NCBI RefSeq assembly: GCF_037975245.1
Contig: NC_092565.1
Location: forward strand, 23,023,499-23,083,498
Direction: 5' to 3'
Origin: Apostichopus japonicus
Taxonomy: Eukaryota > Echinodermata > Holothuroidea > Aspidochirotida > Stichopodidae
DNA length: 60,000 nt
Shown here: positions 58,036 to 60,000 of the stretch, one piece after another
Position numbering within the stretch: position 1 is the stretch's first letter
Layout: every line of letters starts with the position of its first letter
Translations under genes and position numbers: made by a program
The notes under the pieces: generated by a model
Told to the model about the DNA's origin: nothing
Database searches by the model: none
What the model saw: the letters and a program-made list of their open reading frames with translations, nothing else

Positions 58036-58994
58036 GATACATATTGGAGAACTCAACACCCAATCTATTGACCTCGCAGTTTTACAGTAATATCTAAATG
58101 AGTATATCAGCGTGGTGCTATTTTAGTGTACGGTATATGGCTCTGCAATGTTATGTATTATCTTTGCCCATAATTGGATACCCAGTAATCACCCTAAATT
58201 GGTCTGTTTTGTTATTGCTGTTAATCTGCTCGCTCCCTTTTGACATGTTAATTTTTTTTGTCTCACATATGGAGAATTTTGTGGTCTGACAAATTACTAT
58301 GATTATTATTATTATTATGATTATCATTATTATGTAATGTTTGTTTTTGCAAACCTTTGTAGGTAAATTTATGCATAATTTCATAGTACTTGGTGCAATT
58401 CTGTTTCAAGTACAATAAACGTTACTGACTACATATTGAGGTATATTATCTCGCCCTAAATGGTCAAAGCGTGGTATGATAAGATTTGAACAATTACAAC
58501 TCAAACTGCTGCATTAATTTACACAAGGTTTGGTTAACATGCACCCATTACTTATGGTAGAATGGTAAAAGCCTCCAGTTTTGTTCAGTGTGCTAAGCTT
58601 TAATTGCTTTTAGAGATATCTTGTCTTTCTTTCATGTCATTTTATTTCTTGCCAAAAGCTTCAAATAAAGGGGGGGGGGGAAGATATATTTTACAAAAGC
58701 CTGTGATTGATGTTATCATAGAACTTAGAAATACACCAACTGGCAGAATGTTACATTTTATGTTTTACTTATGATGGATGTTGCTTTTAGCAGCCTTGAA
58801 CTGTTAACAGTGTGCCACTAATGTTTTTTCATGAAACTATGAAAAGCAAGCCAAGGTCAAGAGAGGTGGGTAGCAGGTTGAACACAGAGGAGTTAAAAGT
58901 GGTTCCACTCAGTGCATGGCTGCATTTTTAGTAAACAGCATCATTCATCATGCAGTTAAAAGGGTGGGTGGGGTGGGTGGGGGGGTATAGAGGG

Positions 58995-59505
58995 ATCATG
59001 CAATCTAATTGTCTGTATTTGAATTGAACGTAGCAAGTGGGTTTCTGGGAATTATGCAAGATGACGCAATCTAAACTGGTTGTACTTACAGAGTATATAT
59101 GTTAATGAAAGCTGTTTGCAATCTTAATTTGTCTTAAATAAAGAGGTAAACAGTGATCATGTTATACAATGTAATATGGATGTATTTAAATGGGACTGGA
59201 ATTATGCACTAAGCATCCTAAATTGGATGCACTTACAGAGTCTATGGTAAGCAACCTATTTGTAAACAGGGCGGTGGGGTAACCTACAATCAAGGTAGGC
59301 ATACACAATCTAAGATAGATCTATTTAAATGGAACTGGAATTATGCTGTTTGCAATCTAAATTTGATGTAGATGAAACAAGTGTAAAATCAATGGTTGTT
59401 TAAGGGATTAACTGCGATCAGAATTATACAACAATCTGGAATTAATCTAGTTGTTTGTATGGGACTGGAATTATGGAGAGTAGTTTGCAATCTAAATAAA
59501 AGGCT
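58995..59505 (+). repeat. Degenerate tandem repeat with GGGACTGGAATTATG / GCAATCTAAATT words
   Basis: At least four units, spaced about 120-140 bases, share TATTTAAATGGGACTGGAATTATGC-like blocks followed by CAATCTAAATTGGATG-like blocks (about 59050, 59187, 59325, 59460). No ORF. Confidence 0.6.
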
Positions 59506-60000
59506 GTATTTGCAACTAATTTTATGCAACCAAAGTTAGAATCATTTAAAGGGGAATAATATCTAGAATTAGATAGTATGATATGTAATTTTAGTTTTTA
59601 CTTCAGATAAAATATTAGTTTGAGGTCCTCAGAATTGTTAATGTGTGTTGTAGGCATCTTGTACACTGAGATGAATAAATGGAACATTGTTAAAGGTAAA
59701 CACTATATATAAAGCACTGTGCGATTTTTGTTGGCTTTATGTTAAACACGTCACTGAATCTGAGCATAATCACAATTCTTCATGCTCCAAGGTGTGAAGA
59801 GGATTCAGGCCATGTAAAATTTCGTAGTAGTCTATCTAACACTTGAATATTTAAAAAGGCTGTAGTTCAAAAAACAAATTTCAATGAGTTTTCACTATTC
59901 ATTGCTTCAACTCTATTCATTCGAATCGAGAAAGAGAGAGAGAGGAAACAAGTGGAGGATATTGCAGTGTGACAGATGTATCTATCTGATCGTCCAGGAT

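Larger units (their letters stand above)
57601..60000 (+). other. Start of the next RHOBTB intron; no further exon seen
   Basis: No segment encoding the Pro-rich linker or a BTB domain was found, so the remaining exons are expected beyond the window. Contents are a C-run (57650-57662), a GAT/TATTAT microsatellite near 58296-58335, G-runs at 58669-58680 and 58961-58985, and two low-grade repeat families listed separately. Confidence 0.65.

Noticed and set aside
1-60000. CRISPR array, bacterial operon or viral genome
   Set aside because: No spaced palindromic repeats with unique spacers, no compact collinear ORFs, and no reverse transcriptase, integrase or capsid-like frame recognised; gene structure is clearly animal.

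Overview
This window is animal nuclear DNA: AT-rich (I estimate high-thirties percent G+C), with intron-split genes using GT-AG splice sites, long introns, and many simple repeats and small non-autonomous transposons. The combination of an N-glycan processing glucosidase I, a RhoBTB-type Rho GTPase, many poly-G/poly-C runs and hAT-type miniature elements fits a marine invertebrate, perhaps an echinoderm or another non-vertebrate deuterostome. That placement is inference. Nothing bacterial, no CRISPR array, and no rRNA or intact tRNA gene was seen.

Layout. Bases 1-2260 look like the 3' untranslated end of a plus-strand gene, finishing at a good poly(A) signal (2225-2230). From 2.3 to 7.3 kb there are only weak exon-like ORFs. 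The first certain gene is MOGS (mannosyl-oligosaccharide glucosidase, GH63) on the minus strand. It has four coding exons between 11995 and 7296 whose phases join exactly into a complete 861-residue protein. A 545-bp C/T-only tract lies behind its 5' end (14161-14705). A 1.2-kb hAT-like element with terminal inverted repeats and an 8-bp target duplication follows at 16067-17276.

Between about 17.5 and 30.3 kb I see a chain of plus-strand exon candidates. The last four (23585-23680, 26231-26430, 28603-28640, 30148-30251) are phase-compatible and end in a stop codon; I do not recognise the protein. The region also carries several families of diverged repeats. From 30.5 to 39.4 kb the sequence is dominated by tandem arrays (61 bp, about 35-60 bp, about 295 bp, and a short TAGTGCAGTG-like repeat), a 290-bp hAT-type MITE with a perfect 8-bp target duplication, and a tRNA-Thr-like SINE fragment with an internal 31-bp duplication.

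The second certain gene is RHOBTB on the plus strand. Exons at 45561-45740, 51500-51603, 53342-53524 and 57372-57600 encode an uninterrupted 232-residue atypical Rho GTPase domain. The BTB-encoding exons must lie beyond base 60000. A CpG-rich stretch near 42.0-42.5 kb is a candidate promoter and first exon. Its third intron holds a striking 20-bp tandem array of about 41 copies (53660-54480).

MOGS acts in the ER lumen, trimming the outermost glucose from new N-glycans. RhoBTB proteins are Cul3 adaptor-type GTPases in the cytoplasm. The genes are neighbours on opposite strands and nothing suggests they work together. I found no convincing new biological system; the most open question is the unidentified gene at 17.5-30.3 kb.
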